NCBI GenBank assembly: GCA_024640845.1 | Contig: JAHEEE010000016.1 | Location: 1 to 58,904 of the forward strand | Source of the DNA: Myxococcales bacterium | Lineage (GTDB): Bacteria > Myxococcota_A > Polyangia > Polyangiales > Houyiibacteriaceae | Reading direction: 5' to 3' | Length of the DNA: 58,904 nucleotides | Part shown: piece by piece, positions 24,489-33,120 of the stretch | Layout: each line of letters opens with the position of its first letter | How positions within the stretch are numbered: the first letter of the stretch is position 1 | Position numbers and translations under genes: made by a program | Notes under the pieces: model-generated | The model's input: the letters and a program-made list of their open reading frames with translations, nothing else | Database searches by the model: none | What the model was told of the DNA's origin: nothing

Positions 24489-26155
24489 GCCGCCTCTGTT
24501 CGCCCAGGGCTGCCCGTGGCGATGTGAATGTGTCGGTCCATTCGGTCTTGGATGCTGGGGTCGTCGGAGACGACGAGCAGCGCGCAGATTCGTGTCTTCG
24601 TGAGCTTGTCGAGCAGCGCGAGGCTCGTCGGCTGGGCAAGGCGGTCGAGGGTGCGGTCGAGCACCAGCACTGAAGGTTCGATCGCGACGGCCCTTGCGAT
24701 GGTGAGCGCCAGGGCTTGTGCATGCGAGAGGGGCGCGCCGTCACCGAGGAGTGGTGTCTGCAGGCCTTGGGGCAACGCCTTCACCGCGTCGTAGAGGCCC
24801 ACGTGCTCGAGCGTCTTCCACGCATCTTCAGAGGACAGCCCCGGATTGGCGGCACGTAGGTTGTCGAAGACGCAACCGGGGAAAAGCTCCGTCCCGCGTA
24901 CCAAGGCGATGCGGCTCCGAAGCGACGGAAGGGCGAGGTCGCGAACGTCGTGACCGTCGACTTCGACGACGCCGGCACGAAGAGCGTCGAGCCCGAACAT
25001 CGAGTCGACGAGCTCGTCGGTGGTCGTGCTGGAATCGGCGCTGATCGACAGACGCTCGCCAGGTCGAAGCTCGAATGAAACGCTCACGGGCTGCTCCTCC
25101 GAATCCCCACTCAGCTCGGCGTCAACCACGCGAACACCGATGGTCGAGTCGCGATCTCGAGGGGGGTTTTCCCCTTGGGATCGCTCGAGGGGAAGGTCCA
25201 AAATCTCGCCGAGCTTGTCGACGCCGGCAACGAGGTCGTAGAAGATCTCGACCTTCCCGCCAAGCTTCGCAATGGAGGCGACGACCGCGGTCACGATGAG
25301 CTCAGCCGCAACGAGTTGCCCGATCGAGAGCTCCCGTTCGATGACGAGCCAGCCGCCAACAGCCAGCAAAGTAACGCTGGCGAGGACCTCGATCGCCAGG
25401 GCTCCAACGACTTGCCGATAGACGACCCGGAAGTGCCGATGGCGCTGATCGAGGTAAGACTTGGCCAAGTTCTCGACTTCGAGTTGCGCGAGCTGCCGGC
25501 CGCCCGCGACCTTGAACGACAGCGGATGGCGCGCCATTTCCTCGAGCCATCCGGCAACGGCGTACTTGGCCTTCGACTCGGCGATGCTCGTGCCCGTGCC
25601 CCCGCGCCCGAGCGGAATCAAGACGATGGCTGCCGATAGGATCAGCACGATGTCGAACGCGAGTAGCGCCGGGTGGTAGAACGCAAGCACGACCAAGCCG
25701 ACCAGTGCGATGAGCACTGCGTCGACGCCGCCAAGCAGAAGCGAGGTGACGGTCTTCTGAATGGTGAACACGTCGAAGAAGCGGTTGAGAAGCTCGGGGC
25801 CACTCCGGTTGCGGAGCGCGTCGGCGCTCACGCGCGGGAGACGCGAGCCGATTTCGGATACGATACGGACGAAGAGGCGACGCTGCAGCATCTCCGCGAT
25901 CCAAATCTGGAGCGCGCGAAGAACCGCTGCTCCCGTGAGCGCAACGGCGAGGAGAACGGTCAGCACGAACAGCGGCTGTATCAGCGCGCCAAAGGCGACG
26001 GTGTTGACGAGGGACTGGACCGCAATGGGAACCGCAAGCGACAGCAGGCCAAGCGCAACGCCATAGATGATGACGACCGCGAGGTCCTGCTGGTCGAGCG
26101 CTAGGAGCTGGCGAACCCGTCGCAGCGGTGAGGTTTTCCCATCCATGACTTTCAA
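24485..26155 (-). CDS. ABC-type exporter protein with a degenerate, probably ATPase-dead nucleotide-binding domain
   Basis: A 556-residue fusion of a six-helix ABC exporter membrane domain (about 20-310) and an NBD-like domain (about 340-550) shaped like a type I secretion protein without a peptidase domain. The NBD lacks every key motif: the Walker A position reads ISADSSTTTDEL (no GKS/T), the Q-loop is VRGTELFPG (Gln to Arg), the signature is LSHAQ instead of LSGGQ, Walker B ends LVLDRTLD (Glu to Arg) and the switch His region is VVSDDPS. The reading frame is intact over its whole length, so this is not recent decay. It may work as a scaffold, as a non-ABC conduit, or with another ATPase. 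Confidence 0.88.
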   Translation of the reverse strand: MKVMDGKTSPLRRVRQLLALDQQDLAVVIIYGVALGLLSLAVPIAVQSLVNTVAFGALIQPLFVLTVLLAVALTGAAVLRALQIWIAEMLQRRLFVRIVSEIGSRLPRVSADALRNRSGPELLNRFFDVFTIQKTVTSLLLGGVDAVLIALVGLVVLAFYHPALLAFDIVLILSAAIVLIPLGRGGTGTSIAESKAKYAVAGWLEEMARHPLSFKVAGGRQLAQLEVENLAKSYLDQRHRHFRVVYRQVVGALAIEVLASVTLLAVGGWLVIERELSIGQLVAAELIVTAVVASIAKLGGKVEIFYDLVAGVDKLGEILDLPLERSQGENPPRDRDSTIGVRVVDAELSGDSEEQPVSVSFELRPGERLSISADSSTTTDELVDSMFGLDALRAGVVEVDGHDVRDLALPSLRSRIALVRGTELFPGCVFDNLRAANPGLSSEDAWKTLEHVGLYDAVKALPQGLQTPLLGDGAPLSHAQALALTIARAVAIEPSVLVLDRTLDRLAQPTSLALLDKLTKTRICALLVVSDDPSIQDRMDRHIHIATGSPGRTEAA

Positions 26156-26216
26156 AGCATGATTATAAATACAGGCTTGTCAATACGTGTTTTATGTTTT
26201 ATGTATCTAATGTCGT
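26156..26216. promoter_or_regulatory. AT-rich divergent promoter region
   Basis: This 61-bp gap is much richer in A/T than its surroundings. For the plus-strand regulator, TTGTCA (26177-26182) and TATGTA (26200-26205) are 17 bp apart, placing transcription a few bases before the ATG at 26217. On the minus strand TATAAT (26162-26167) lies only 6 bp before the exporter ATG, implying a near-leaderless transcript. Tandem TTTTATG copies (from about 26190) are candidate regulator sites. Confidence 0.55.
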
Positions 26217-26510
26217 ATGTTAGAGCCTCCCGAAACACAGTCAGCATGGTCTTTCCTCAGCAATCATGGACATGTGCTGATGTGTATCGCTCGTGATTCC
26301 AATGTGCGGGTCCGCGAGATTGCCCGAGACGTTGGAATCACGGAGCGCGCTGTGCACCGGATTCTCGGCGAGCTGGAGGAAGCGGGGGTGATCGTGCGCA
26401 CCCGCAATGGCAGACGCACGCACTACGAGATCAATGAGCGGTTGCCGCTGCGCCACCCGATCGAGGCCGACCACTCGGTTGGAGAGCTCGTCCGGTTGAT
26501 CGGTTCCTGA
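26217..26510 (+). CDS. winged-helix transcriptional regulator (MarR/ArsR-like fold)
   Basis: A 97-residue single-domain protein with a clear winged HTH: NVRVREIARDVGITERAVHRILGELEEAGVIVRTRNGRRTHYEINE (about 34-80). The recognition helix is ITERAVHRILGELEEAG and the wing is RTRNGRRTHYEI. No effector domain. It is divergent from the exporter operon across a 61-bp AT-rich region and so is the obvious candidate regulator of both itself and the operon. Proteins of this size and sequence often act as repressors. Confidence 0.85.
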   Translation: MLEPPETQSAWSFLSNHGHVLMCIARDSNVRVREIARDVGITERAVHRILGELEEAGVIVRTRNGRRTHYEINERLPLRHPIEADHSVGELVRLIGS

Positions 26511-26534
26511 GCTGAGTAGGGCGACCGGCATCGT

Positions 26535-27473
26535 TCACTGCACGGCGCGGAAGTCGATCCCGAGGCTGAAGGTGAGGAAGCTGAGCCAGTTCTTGGTATA
26601 CCCATCGCTTGGCGGCGTGGGGTCACTCTGTGTTCCGACGGCACCGCCCCCGAGGTAGCGAACGTTGAAAAAGCCCGAGACGCGCTTGTTGAAATCGTAC
26701 CCCACGCGCAGGCTCGCATCGAGGATCGCCCCCGTGATCTCTTCGTCGCTCCCGTTGATGACGCTGACGGGCGCGTAGAATCCGTCGATTTCGGTTCCCC
26801 ACCAGACACCGTTCTCGAAACCCCATCGGCCTCTAAACTTGATCGCGGGCACGGGGCCAACATCACGACGGCTCGCTCGAAGCGTGCCATCTGCCGAAGT
26901 GAAGACGATCGTCGCATCGCGAATTTGAAGCGAAACCCCGAGAGCGACTTCGTCTCCCCGGCGGCGCAGAAAATCGTAGAGATAGCTGATGCGCCAAAAC
27001 GGAAAGCCGTAGGTCGAGTTGAGCGGTGTCCCGGCGGGAAAGACGACGCCGTCGAAGACGACTTCCTCAGAGAGCACGGTCTCTCCCTTGAGGTTCAGCG
27101 GCTGGTAAAGGAACACGACCGTGTGTCGGCCTTTGAACTTCAGGTCGGTGCTCAAGCGGAAAAACGGAAAAAGCACGTCCTGGCCACCGTTCTCCCGATA
27201 GTCGAACCGAGAACCGTCGTTGCTCAGCTGAATGATGTGATGAGCAACCGCGAGGAACCCGAGCTCGGCGCTGAGCGTCCACTCGACGACGGGCGGCGTC
27301 TCCAAGGTCGCCTTGTATTTCGGAGCGATGTGGCTCTCGCTTGGATCCGGCCACTCGTACGAGACCTCGGCCGAATCATTCTGGGCAGTGTCCGCGGTGA
27401 CATCCTGGGCAGCGGCATTCACTGCTAGCAGGCAGACGAGGGAGGCCATCAACGCAGCTGGGAAAACACGCAT
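26535..27473 (-). CDS. outer-membrane beta-barrel-like protein
   Basis: About 312 residues from the ATG at 27473; TTG/ATG-type starts up to 27518 are possible. The signal peptide ends near AVNAAAQD. The mature protein is all-beta with alternating hydrophobic/aromatic strands (FPFFRLSTDLKFKGRHTVVF, PFWRISYLYDFLRR, GFFNVRYLGGG, LSFLTFSLGIDF), typical of an outer-membrane barrel of about 10-12 strands, with a C-terminal strand near the end. No specific family is recognised. It converges on the winged-helix gene. Confidence 0.7.
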   Translation of the reverse strand: MRVFPAALMASLVCLLAVNAAAQDVTADTAQNDSAEVSYEWPDPSESHIAPKYKATLETPPVVEWTLSAELGFLAVAHHIIQLSNDGSRFDYRENGGQDVLFPFFRLSTDLKFKGRHTVVFLYQPLNLKGETVLSEEVVFDGVVFPAGTPLNSTYGFPFWRISYLYDFLRRRGDEVALGVSLQIRDATIVFTSADGTLRASRRDVGPVPAIKFRGRWGFENGVWWGTEIDGFYAPVSVINGSDEEITGAILDASLRVGYDFNKRVSGFFNVRYLGGGAVGTQSDPTPPSDGYTKNWLSFLTFSLGIDFRAVQ

Positions 27474-27546
27474 GGAATCCGGGCTGAGGGTAGCACAGGT
27501 GTTGCTGGGGTCTGTCATTCGGCGAGACCAGCACTAGAGGGGGGAC

Positions 27547-29034
27547 GTGCGTGATGCAGACGTCGTCGTGATTGGCGCGGGCTTTGGCGGCCTCGCCGCG
27601 TCCTTGCGCCTCGCAGAGCTCGGGGCCGACGTGGTTCTGTGTGAGACCCTCCGGTATCCGGGCGGATGCGCGAGCACCTTCACACGACAAGGCTACCAGT
27701 TCGAAGCAGGCGCGACCTTGTTCTCGGGGCTCGGCGAGGGCCAGCTCTTCTCTCGTTGGAACGAGGCGTGGGATCTCGGCGTCCGCTTCGACCTCTTGGA
27801 CCCTCTGGTCGAGATGCGCACGGCGCGCTGGTCGCTTTCGGTGCCACCCGACCGAGATGCATTCATCGAACGCTTTTGCAAGCTGCCAAACGCGGACCCC
27901 GAAGCGCTTCGCGCCTTCTTCCATACACAGCGACGAGTCGCGGACGTCCTTTGGCAACTGTTCGACGACCCGAGCCTATTGCCCCCGCTCGGCGGGACGT
28001 CGGTGCTTCGCCACCTCGGGCGCTCGCTCGCATACGGACCCGTGGTCCGTTGGATGGGACGTCCGCTCTCGGATCTGATCGACCACCACGGTCTGACGGG
28101 TTGGGAACCGCTGCGCATTTACCTCGACGCGGTGAGTCAGATCACGGTCCAGGCGCCCTCGGCGGAGGCCGAAGCTCCATTTGCCATGGCAGCGATGGAC
28201 TACTTCTTTCGTGGAACCGGGCATGTTCATGGCGGCATCGGCCGCCTCGCATGGGGCCTGACCGAAGCGATTCAGCGAGCTGGAGGCGAGGTCCAACTCG
28301 CGAACCGCGTCAAAGGGGTGCGCCGCGAGGCGGGCCACTGGCGGGTCGACACGCGAAACGCAGAGATCCGCGCAGGTACGATCGTCGCAAATGTGCTGCC
28401 TCAGTCGCTGTCGACGATGGCGGAGCCCGCACTGAATGGCGCCCTCAGCGATGTAGAAAGCTCGGTCGAGTCGGGTTGGGGCGCGGCGATGCTCTACCTC
28501 GCCATCGGCCCGGACGCGGTGAGCGATCCGGCGCCGCAGCATCTTCAGCTCATCGACGACGAGTCGGAGCCGTTCATGGAGGGAAACCACGTGTTCTGCT
28601 CGATCAGCGCGGCCGACGAGCGTGATCGTGCGCCGGGCGGTCAACGTACGGTGACGATTTCCACCCATGTGCCGATGACGAAGCTCCATGACTTGGGACC
28701 TGAGGCGCAGGGCCGATACGTCGCGACGATTCAAGATCGGATGCGACAGACGCTGAGCCGTCGGGCGCCCGCGCTGGTCGATGACCTCAAGTTCGAAATG
28801 ACTGCAAGCCCCCGGACGTTCGCGCGTTTCACCGGAAGACACCGCGGCTATGTGGGCGGGGTGCCGCGGCGAGTCGGCTGGCGGCACTACCGACCACGGG
28901 CACTCTGGCCGCGTGAAGCTGCTCCCGGGCTCTTTTTGGTGGGCGACTCGGTGCTACTCGGCCAGAGCACGCTCGCCGTCGCGCTCGGGGGAGCCCGGAC
29001 GGCAGAGCACCTCGCCACTCGGCTTTCCGTGTAG
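27547..29034 (+). CDS. FAD-dependent phytoene-desaturase-like oxidoreductase
   Basis: A 495-residue flavoprotein with an N-terminal Rossmann FAD motif GAGFGG (10-15), then RYPGGCASTFTRQGYQFEAGATLFSGLG as in carotenoid desaturases/isomerases (CrtI/CrtD/CrtISO family), and a C-terminal LFLVGDSVLLGQSTLAVALGGARTAEHL FAD-closing segment. It catalyses desaturation or isomerisation of a hydrophobic polyene or related substrate. No other carotenoid gene is visible nearby, so the substrate is open. The GTG start has a strong AGGGGGGAC upstream. No signal peptide. Confidence 0.87.
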   Translation: MRDADVVVIGAGFGGLAASLRLAELGADVVLCETLRYPGGCASTFTRQGYQFEAGATLFSGLGEGQLFSRWNEAWDLGVRFDLLDPLVEMRTARWSLSVPPDRDAFIERFCKLPNADPEALRAFFHTQRRVADVLWQLFDDPSLLPPLGGTSVLRHLGRSLAYGPVVRWMGRPLSDLIDHHGLTGWEPLRIYLDAVSQITVQAPSAEAEAPFAMAAMDYFFRGTGHVHGGIGRLAWGLTEAIQRAGGEVQLANRVKGVRREAGHWRVDTRNAEIRAGTIVANVLPQSLSTMAEPALNGALSDVESSVESGWGAAMLYLAIGPDAVSDPAPQHLQLIDDESEPFMEGNHVFCSISAADERDRAPGGQRTVTISTHVPMTKLHDLGPEAQGRYVATIQDRMRQTLSRRAPALVDDLKFEMTASPRTFARFTGRHRGYVGGVPRRVGWRHYRPRALWPREAAPGLFLVGDSVLLGQSTLAVALGGARTAEHLATRLSV

Positions 29035-29087
29035 CTAGACCGAAAGTGGGGCTGCCAAATCGCCCACTTCGGCGCTAGAGGCAGGCA

Positions 29088-29636
29088 ATGGCAGCAGACG
29101 ACCTCGAGCGTGCTCGCGCACACTGGAGCTTTCGCGGCTCCGGCCGCCCTGACTGGGCGATCGAGCCGGGACCGGGACAGGAATCGGTCTGGGACTACCC
29201 CCGACCGCCGCGCGTCGACCACAGCGAACGCGTAGTTCGCGTGAAGCATGGCGAGACTGTCGTCGCCGAGACGCGTCGGGCGATTCGAGTGCTCGAGACC
29301 GCTAGTCCGCCAACTTTCTACATCCCACCGGACGACGTACGCACCGAATGGCTGGTGCGCGCCCGAGGCGCCTCCCTGTGCGAGTGGAAAGGCGAGGCGA
29401 CTTATTGGTCGCTCGAGCTCGACGGAAGCAAGGTGCCCAACGCCGCGTGGAGCTACGAGGCGCCGTTTCCGGAGTACGGCGAAATTCGCGGGTACCTGAG
29501 CTTCTACCCGAGCAAGCTCGATTGCTACGTGGACGACCATCGCGTGAGCGGACAGCTCGGAGGCTTCTACGGCGGCTGGGTGACTCCCGAAATCGTCGGC
29601 CCGTTCAAGGGGCAAGCAGGGACCGGCAGTTGGTGA
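29088..29636 (+). CDS. DUF427 domain protein
   Basis: A 182-residue protein of the DUF427 family: VWDYPRPPRVDHSERVVRVK, then RRAIRVLETASPPTFYIPPDDV, CEWKGEATYWSLELDG, AAWSYEAPFPEYGEIRGYLSFYPSKLDCYVDD. These are the conserved strands of this small beta-tent-like domain. Function is not established; family members are small cytoplasmic proteins, sometimes near redox enzymes. It follows the desaturase-like gene by 53 bp in the same direction. Confidence 0.85.
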   Translation: MAADDLERARAHWSFRGSGRPDWAIEPGPGQESVWDYPRPPRVDHSERVVRVKHGETVVAETRRAIRVLETASPPTFYIPPDDVRTEWLVRARGASLCEWKGEATYWSLELDGSKVPNAAWSYEAPFPEYGEIRGYLSFYPSKLDCYVDDHRVSGQLGGFYGGWVTPEIVGPFKGQAGTGSW

Positions 29637-29704
29637 GCTAACACGCAATTCCCGGCTCTCGACCGAACTTTGACACGGAGGCGCTCGGCGCCGATGTTGA
29701 GGTG

Positions 29705-30157
29705 ATGGCGTCTTTGCCGACCGAGCCTCCTCCGGCGCAGCCCATCGGCCCCACTCGGCGCCGAGCTGGGATCTTCATCGCGGCGTTCGTGGCGCTTCAG
29801 TTCTTGGTGCCACTCACGTACCTGGTGCGAGACGACGCGACGGACGACCGGTTCACGTGGCGCACACTCGCGACGCCGCCCGCACAGACGTGCGAGACCC
29901 GAGCGTCGCTCCAGCTCTTTGACGGCGCCCGCCAGCAGATCCCGCTCCGGCAGCTTCTTCAAGAGGATTGGGTGCGATACGTTCAGCAGGGGCGACGCGC
30001 CGTCGTGGACGCGTTCCTCCTGAAGCAGTGCGAGGCGGACGGCGTTCAGCAGGTCGACCTCGTGAACCGTTGCGACGACGAACGTGGGACCCGCAGCTAC
30101 AGCCTTCGCTGTGGTGGAGAGCGCGCGTACGAGACCACGAGGACGGCGGCCCGATGA
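29705..30157 (+). CDS. small single-span membrane protein, partner of the HTTM protein
   Basis: About 150 residues: basic/proline-rich N-terminus, one membrane helix (IFIAAFVALQFLVPLTYLV), then a roughly 100-residue soluble part with several Cys (TCETRAS, LKQCEAD, NRCDDERG, LRCGGE). No known family. Its TGA overlaps the ATG of the HTTM gene by 4 bp, so it is probably a subunit or regulator of that membrane enzyme. The C-terminal part is likely periplasmic with possible disulfides. A GTG at 29702 directly before the ATG is an alternative start. Confidence 0.7.
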   Translation: MASLPTEPPPAQPIGPTRRRAGIFIAAFVALQFLVPLTYLVRDDATDDRFTWRTLATPPAQTCETRASLQLFDGARQQIPLRQLLQEDWVRYVQQGRRAVVDAFLLKQCEADGVQQVDLVNRCDDERGTRSYSLRCGGERAYETTRTAAR

Positions 30158-31281
30158 ACGCTCTCGAACGCTACTGGTTCGGAGACGTGGCGCTCGCGCG
30201 ACCTTATGTGCTCGTCCGGTTCGTGCTCGCGTTGCTCGCCTTCGACACGTGGGTGAACCTCATCCCCGAGGGCGCGAAGTACGGCGTTGGCGCTTTCAAC
30301 GTCGCCCACTTCCCGTGGTTCGAGGGTTTTGTGCCGACGTCGAGCTTCTACCTCGGAGTATTGGCGTTCACAGGCGTGCTCGCGCTCAGCCAAGCGCTCT
30401 ATCGCCCGCATCGTATGGCGATCGTCTTCGTCGCGCTTGGCTACACGCTTGGCTGGTCGTGCAGTCTGCTCGACTCCGTGCCCTATCACTACCTGCTGTC
30501 GCTCTACCTTTCGTGCTTCGTGTTCTTCCCGATGCTCAGCGCGCGCGCCGCTTTCTCGAGGTCGCAGAGGGCGCCCTCGGGCAGCGCATGGGCGTACGTG
30601 CTGTTCTGCGTGACGACCGCGATCGTCTACTTCTACGTGGCCGCGTGGTCAGCCGCAGAAGGGGAACCCTACTGGCTTCCGATGGTCTGTTGCGCCGGCT
30701 ATCTCGTCGCAACCATGCAAGACCGCGTGGCACTTCCGGCCCTCAAGACGGCTATTCCGATTCTTTGCGCTGCGCCCATTGCCTTTCATCTGATGACACC
30801 CCAGTCCGGCTGGTTCGCGATCTACATGATCGGCATCTCGCTGATCGTGTTCACTCCGACATCGTGGGTGCATTCGATCGGTCGCGCGCTCACCCGCCCC
30901 GCGCGAAATCTCGTCGAGGAGCGGACGGATGCTGGGCTGGACGAGCGGGCATCGCAGGTGTTCTACGCGTCGCTGCTCGGTCTGGTCGCTGCGCCGATGA
31001 TCAGCATGTTCGTCGACCTGCCCGGGGTGAAGACGGGCTGCACGCTGACCGCGATCGCCATGCTGTTCGTCATGGGAAGGCAGCTCTACTTCACGCCTCG
31101 ATTTCGCCCACTTTGGCGTGTGGCAAGCCTGTTCGGCGGGTGCCTCGCGCTCTGGCTGACGGTCACGGCCAGCACCGCCCGCTTCGACTACTACCGCAAC
31201 CGTGCCGTCGATGCTGAGAGCCGCGGCGACCACGACACAGCGCTGATTTATCGCGAGAAAGCCGAGCGGTACGCCCGATAG
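30154..31281 (+). CDS. HTTM-type (gamma-carboxylase-like) multi-span membrane protein
   Basis: A 375-residue membrane protein with about 8-9 helices. The N-terminal region (ARPYVLVRFVLALLAFDTWVNL, AHFPWFEGFVPTSSFYLGVLAF, then SLLDSVPYHYLLSLYLSCFVFF) resembles the HTTM domain related to vitamin-K-dependent gamma-carboxylase. The key VKD-carboxylase Lys cannot be assigned by eye. The soluble C-terminus ends in a short TPR-like helix (AVDAESRGDHDTALIYREKA). Coupled to the upstream small protein. Bacterial family members have no firmly known substrate. Confidence 0.75.
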   Translation: MNALERYWFGDVALARPYVLVRFVLALLAFDTWVNLIPEGAKYGVGAFNVAHFPWFEGFVPTSSFYLGVLAFTGVLALSQALYRPHRMAIVFVALGYTLGWSCSLLDSVPYHYLLSLYLSCFVFFPMLSARAAFSRSQRAPSGSAWAYVLFCVTTAIVYFYVAAWSAAEGEPYWLPMVCCAGYLVATMQDRVALPALKTAIPILCAAPIAFHLMTPQSGWFAIYMIGISLIVFTPTSWVHSIGRALTRPARNLVEERTDAGLDERASQVFYASLLGLVAAPMISMFVDLPGVKTGCTLTAIAMLFVMGRQLYFTPRFRPLWRVASLFGGCLALWLTVTASTARFDYYRNRAVDAESRGDHDTALIYREKAERYAR

Positions 31282-31347
31282 GCGGATTCCTGCGCTTGCC
31301 GATCAAGAACGGGTCATCCGGCACGGCGGCTGCTAGTCTCCCACTCG

Positions 31348-33117
31348 ATGTTGACGGGTGACGGCTGGATCACGATCTCGGTGATCGTCGGGATGGTGAT
31401 CGTCATGGCCGCGAACCTGGCCGGGCCCGACCTGGTCTTGATCGCCGGTGTTACCGTGCTGCTCCTCACGGGCATCATTGACCCGTCCGAGGCCTTCACG
31501 GGCTTTTCGAATCCCGCCGTGATCACGATCGCCGCGCTCTTCGTCGTAGCCGCGGGCATCAAGGAGACCGGCGGTCTCGACCTCGCGGGCCGCCTCGTGC
31601 TCGGGCGGCCGCGCTCGCTCGCCGGCGGACAGCTCCGAATGATGTTCCCGGTGTCAGCGCTCTCGGCGTTCCTGAACAACACGCCCGTCGTCGCGATGTT
31701 CGTGCCGCTGGTCACCAGCTGGGCGCGACGCTGTCAGTTCAGCGTCTCGCTGATGCTGTTGCCGCTTTCCTACGCATCGATCCTGGGCGGCCTTTGCACG
31801 CTGATCGGTACGAGCACCAACCTCGTCGTGGCAGGTCTGGCGAAGCAGTGGGACCCAACGGTTCAGTTCGGCATTTTCGAGATCGCGCAACTGGGTCTTC
31901 CAGCCCTGGTGCTCGGTGTGCTCTTCATCGTGATCACCTCGCAATGGCTGCTCAAGGATCGCCAGGGCGCGCTGCAGGAGCTCGGCAAAGCGCGCGAGTA
32001 CACGATCGCGATGCGCGTCGAAAAAGGCTCGCCGGTCATCGGAGACAGCATCGAAGAGGCCGGCCTTCGCTCGCTCCGTGGCGTCTACCTCTACGAGATC
32101 GAGCGGGCCGGGCGCGTGCTCGCAGCCGTACCGCCAACGACCGTGCTGCGCGAAGGAGACCGCCTGCACTTTACCGGAGTCGTCGACTCCGTGGTCGACC
32201 TACGCAAGCAACGCATCGTCCCCGACACCGATCAAGTCGACAAGATCACCGCGCACCGCGACCGGATGCTCGTCGAGGCGGTCGTCGCCGCACACTCCTC
32301 GCTCATCGGTCAGACGATCCGACAGAGCCGTTTTCGCACGATCTACGACGCAGCGATTCTCGCCGTCCACCGGCAGGGCGTGCGCGTCACGGAAACAAAA
32401 GTGGGCGACATCCGTTTGCAGGCAGGCGACGTGCTCCTCATCGAAGGCCATCCGGACTTCGCACACGCAAGGCAGCGCGACCCGAACTTTGCATTGCTCG
32501 CCGAGGTCGAAGACAGTGCTCCACCCCGGCACGATCGGGCATGGCTGGCTGCCGTGATCCTGTTCTTGATGGTCTTGGTGAACGCGAGCGGCTCGATGAA
32601 CCTCATGACGGCCTCGCTGAGCGCCGCGGGCCTGATGCTATTGACACGCTGCCTCACCGGCGAGCAGGCCCGCCGTTCGGTGGACTGGACCGTGCTGATC
32701 GCCATCGCCGCTGCGTTCGGAGTCGCCATGGCGCTCCAGAAAAGCGGCGCGGCCGAGGTGCTCGCGTTGCGAATCATCGACCTCGCTGCCCCGTTCGGAC
32801 GCGTCGGCGTACTCGTCGCGCTCTACGCGATCACCGCGGTTCTCGCTGGTCTCGTCACGACGAAAGCGTCGGCCGCTCTGATGTTTCCAATCGCAGCAAC
32901 CGCCGCGGAAGCGCAGGGCATCGGCCTAGTCCCCATCAGCTACATGATCATGATCGCGGCCGCGACGGCCTTTTCGACTCCCATCGGCTTCCAGACGAAC
33001 CTGATGGTGTACGGCCCGGGCGGCTACAAGTACACAGACTTCCTGAGGTTGGGCCTGCCCCTTCAGACGCTGGTGGGGATCAGCACCGTTGCCATCATCG
33101 CTCTCGCTTGGCTCTGA
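31348..33117 (+). CDS. SLC13/DASS-type permease with two TrkA-C domains
   Basis: A 589-residue transporter. Two halves of membrane helices (about 5-200 and 410-589) flank two soluble RCK/TrkA-C modules (about 205-380, for example GSPVIGDSIEEAGLRSLRGV and LRLQAGDVLLIEG-like strands). Repeated signature loops SAFLNNTPVVAMFVPL and TSTNLVV in the first half and AFSTPIGFQTNLMVYGPGGY in the second mark the substrate/Na+ sites of the SLC13/ArsB superfamily. Likely transports a divalent anion (sulfate, dicarboxylate); exact substrate unknown. The next gene starts 3 bp after the stop. Confidence 0.9.
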   Translation: MLTGDGWITISVIVGMVIVMAANLAGPDLVLIAGVTVLLLTGIIDPSEAFTGFSNPAVITIAALFVVAAGIKETGGLDLAGRLVLGRPRSLAGGQLRMMFPVSALSAFLNNTPVVAMFVPLVTSWARRCQFSVSLMLLPLSYASILGGLCTLIGTSTNLVVAGLAKQWDPTVQFGIFEIAQLGLPALVLGVLFIVITSQWLLKDRQGALQELGKAREYTIAMRVEKGSPVIGDSIEEAGLRSLRGVYLYEIERAGRVLAAVPPTTVLREGDRLHFTGVVDSVVDLRKQRIVPDTDQVDKITAHRDRMLVEAVVAAHSSLIGQTIRQSRFRTIYDAAILAVHRQGVRVTETKVGDIRLQAGDVLLIEGHPDFAHARQRDPNFALLAEVEDSAPPRHDRAWLAAVILFLMVLVNASGSMNLMTASLSAAGLMLLTRCLTGEQARRSVDWTVLIAIAAAFGVAMALQKSGAAEVLALRIIDLAAPFGRVGVLVALYAITAVLAGLVTTKASAALMFPIAATAAEAQGIGLVPISYMIMIAAATAFSTPIGFQTNLMVYGPGGYKYTDFLRLGLPLQTLVGISTVAIIALAWL

Positions 33118-33120
33118 CTC

